Assembly: GCA_039881145.1 (NCBI GenBank) | Contig: JAYKKI010000015.1 | Location: 23,898,501 to 23,962,500 of the forward strand | DNA from: Druceiella hillmani | Lineage: Eukaryota; Arthropoda; Insecta; Lepidoptera; Hepialidae | Direction of reading: 5' to 3' | Length of the DNA: 64,000 nt | Shown here: piece by piece, positions 62,744-64,000 of the stretch | Layout: each line of letters opens with the position of its first letter | How positions within the stretch are numbered: position 1 is the stretch's first letter | Notes under the pieces: model-generated | The model's database searches: none | What the model was told of the DNA's origin: nothing | The model's input: only the letters and a program-made list of their open reading frames with translations | Translations under genes and position numbers: made by a program

Positions 62744-64000
62744 TAACATGTGCTGAATGCGATGAAATTTTGCATTTTTGCTTTGAAATGATTTTGCTTT
62801 TATTCAAGTGTGCGGCGGTATGAATATAATGTTAAAAAGGTTTATTGAATGTAATTTTTGAAAAATTATCAGATTTAGACAAAGTAAATGCTGCTTTATA
62901 TAATATACCGTCCATATGCACTTCGAAAAGACCTTCAAAAGGTCATACCTATCATAACGTCGCCCGCGCTATTATTCTTCCTTTCACAATCTATTTCTTT
63001 CACACCATGTCTTCTCGTCTTTACTTCCGATGTATTCAATTTAAAGCATATTTTGTGAATATTCTTTACAAAATTGTGTTAACATTCTTAGTAACATTTT
63101 GCAGTTCACCTCTAAATTAATTGTTCGCATTTCTAAGAAATTGTTGATTGCGATAGCTATTCCTTGTAGCAACAAGTTCGTCATATGTTTGTGTAAAATC
63201 ATTAAATTACCGATGTAGTCTGGAAATCATAATTTAATTACCGGTGTGGTCTCTAAATCATAATAAAATAGAAAAATATTAAATCAGCATCGCTACCATC
63301 ATCAGCATCGCCAGAAATAAAACTTATAACCGACATTTTTCACTACATATATAAAAGTTGGTTTATTTATTTGATTTTTTGAAGTAATTTTACGATGCCA
63401 ATCTCTTTGCAATTTACGATAATGGCTTCATATAATTTGTATCAATTGAACGTATTATAGCTAAAAATATGAGAATATGGGAAATAGGAGAATCAGATGA
63501 AAGCTATTCGAAAGATTATTGACGTGTTCAGTCTCAGTTCTAAGAAAAATTTTGAAATGAATCGTTTAAATTTCGAATAAATGTATTTTAGTTATTTTAT
63601 TATTTATCAGTATAACTTACGCACTTATATAGTTTGAAAAGTGTATTGGATGACTATACCTATTAGAGCAATATATTAAAGAATTAAAAAACCAAATTAT
63701 AGTACATATAAATTAACATATTACTTGTTATGCAATGTAATTCCACCGATGATATCACAAAAAGATCTTCATTTTTCTCCCAATAGCGACATCTCTGTTC
63801 TCTTATGATTAAATTTAAACAAGATACTTTAAATTTATAAATTGGCAGCTGGAAATAAAAAATGTAAATTCAATTAAAATGACTTAACTTCGTAAATTTC
63901 AAATGTCATCTGACTAAACGTACTAAATTTTTATAACTTCAGAACCCTCTTATAACATTATTTTAACACCCTTGGAGTGGTATGCTTTTTCTTTAACCCT
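62744..64000. other. AT-rich stretch, no gene established
   Basis: A 91-codon open frame (62845-63120) is unrecognised. A duplicated phrase AAATCATAATTTAATTACCG / AAATCATTAAATTACCG lies at 63197-63243, and CATCATCAGCATCG words near 63285-63312. The window ends in unique AT-rich sequence. Confidence 0.45.

Overview
This looks like AT-rich, gene-poor nuclear DNA from an animal, most likely an insect. The signs are about a dozen long (TA)n microsatellites, tRNA-type SINEs ending in (AATA/AAATA)n tails, decayed LINE reverse transcriptases, and repeat tails of a kind I associate with insect genomes. The order cannot be decided from sequence alone. There are no operons, ribosome-binding sites, rRNA or tRNA genes, or CRISPR arrays. 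No confident intact protein-coding gene is visible, and nearly all open frames are short and fall within the expectation for roughly 70% AT sequence.

Layout: 1-6.4 kb is TA microsatellites, short tandem repeats and one copy of an unnamed dispersed repeat (family X; second copy near 62.6 kb). At 6.48-6.69 kb lies a foldback-type element with a 30-bp perfect inverted repeat and a decayed hammerhead-ribozyme-like core, followed by an unidentified open frame. At 9.4-9.76 kb is an insect-type repeat tail (others at 44.8 and 61.9 kb). At 15.9-16.85 kb is an old ~112-bp minisatellite, and at 18.0-18.15 kb a 4 x 32-bp array. At 18.45-18.8 kb is a SINE with a mirrored head, followed directly by family Y copy 1 (copy 2 at 45.5 kb). 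At 20.27-20.45 kb is the second foldback element, with the better-preserved hammerhead-like core in the opposite internal orientation. 26.03-26.4 kb is a hexamer-derived polypyrimidine tract whose variants look like CpG decay.

In the second half, 28.1-28.4 kb holds another SINE with a mirrored head, and 30.7-31.13 kb a wrecked Jockey/CR1-like reverse transcriptase remnant found only by reading through frameshifts. At 38.5 kb is a third SINE. At 38.88-40.01 kb is a 5'-truncated, inactive RTE-like LINE flanked by an exact 12-bp target-site duplication. At 49.2 kb a possible membrane-protein exon lies between plausible splice signals. At 54.4 kb is a fourth SINE, and at 61.5-61.8 kb a 69-bp (23-codon) tandem repeat partly open on the minus strand.

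No set of genes working together is visible. The most interesting structures are the two hammerhead-like foldback elements with inverted cores, the head-to-head SINEs, and the unnamed repeat families. The rest is mostly featureless AT-rich intergenic or intronic sequence.
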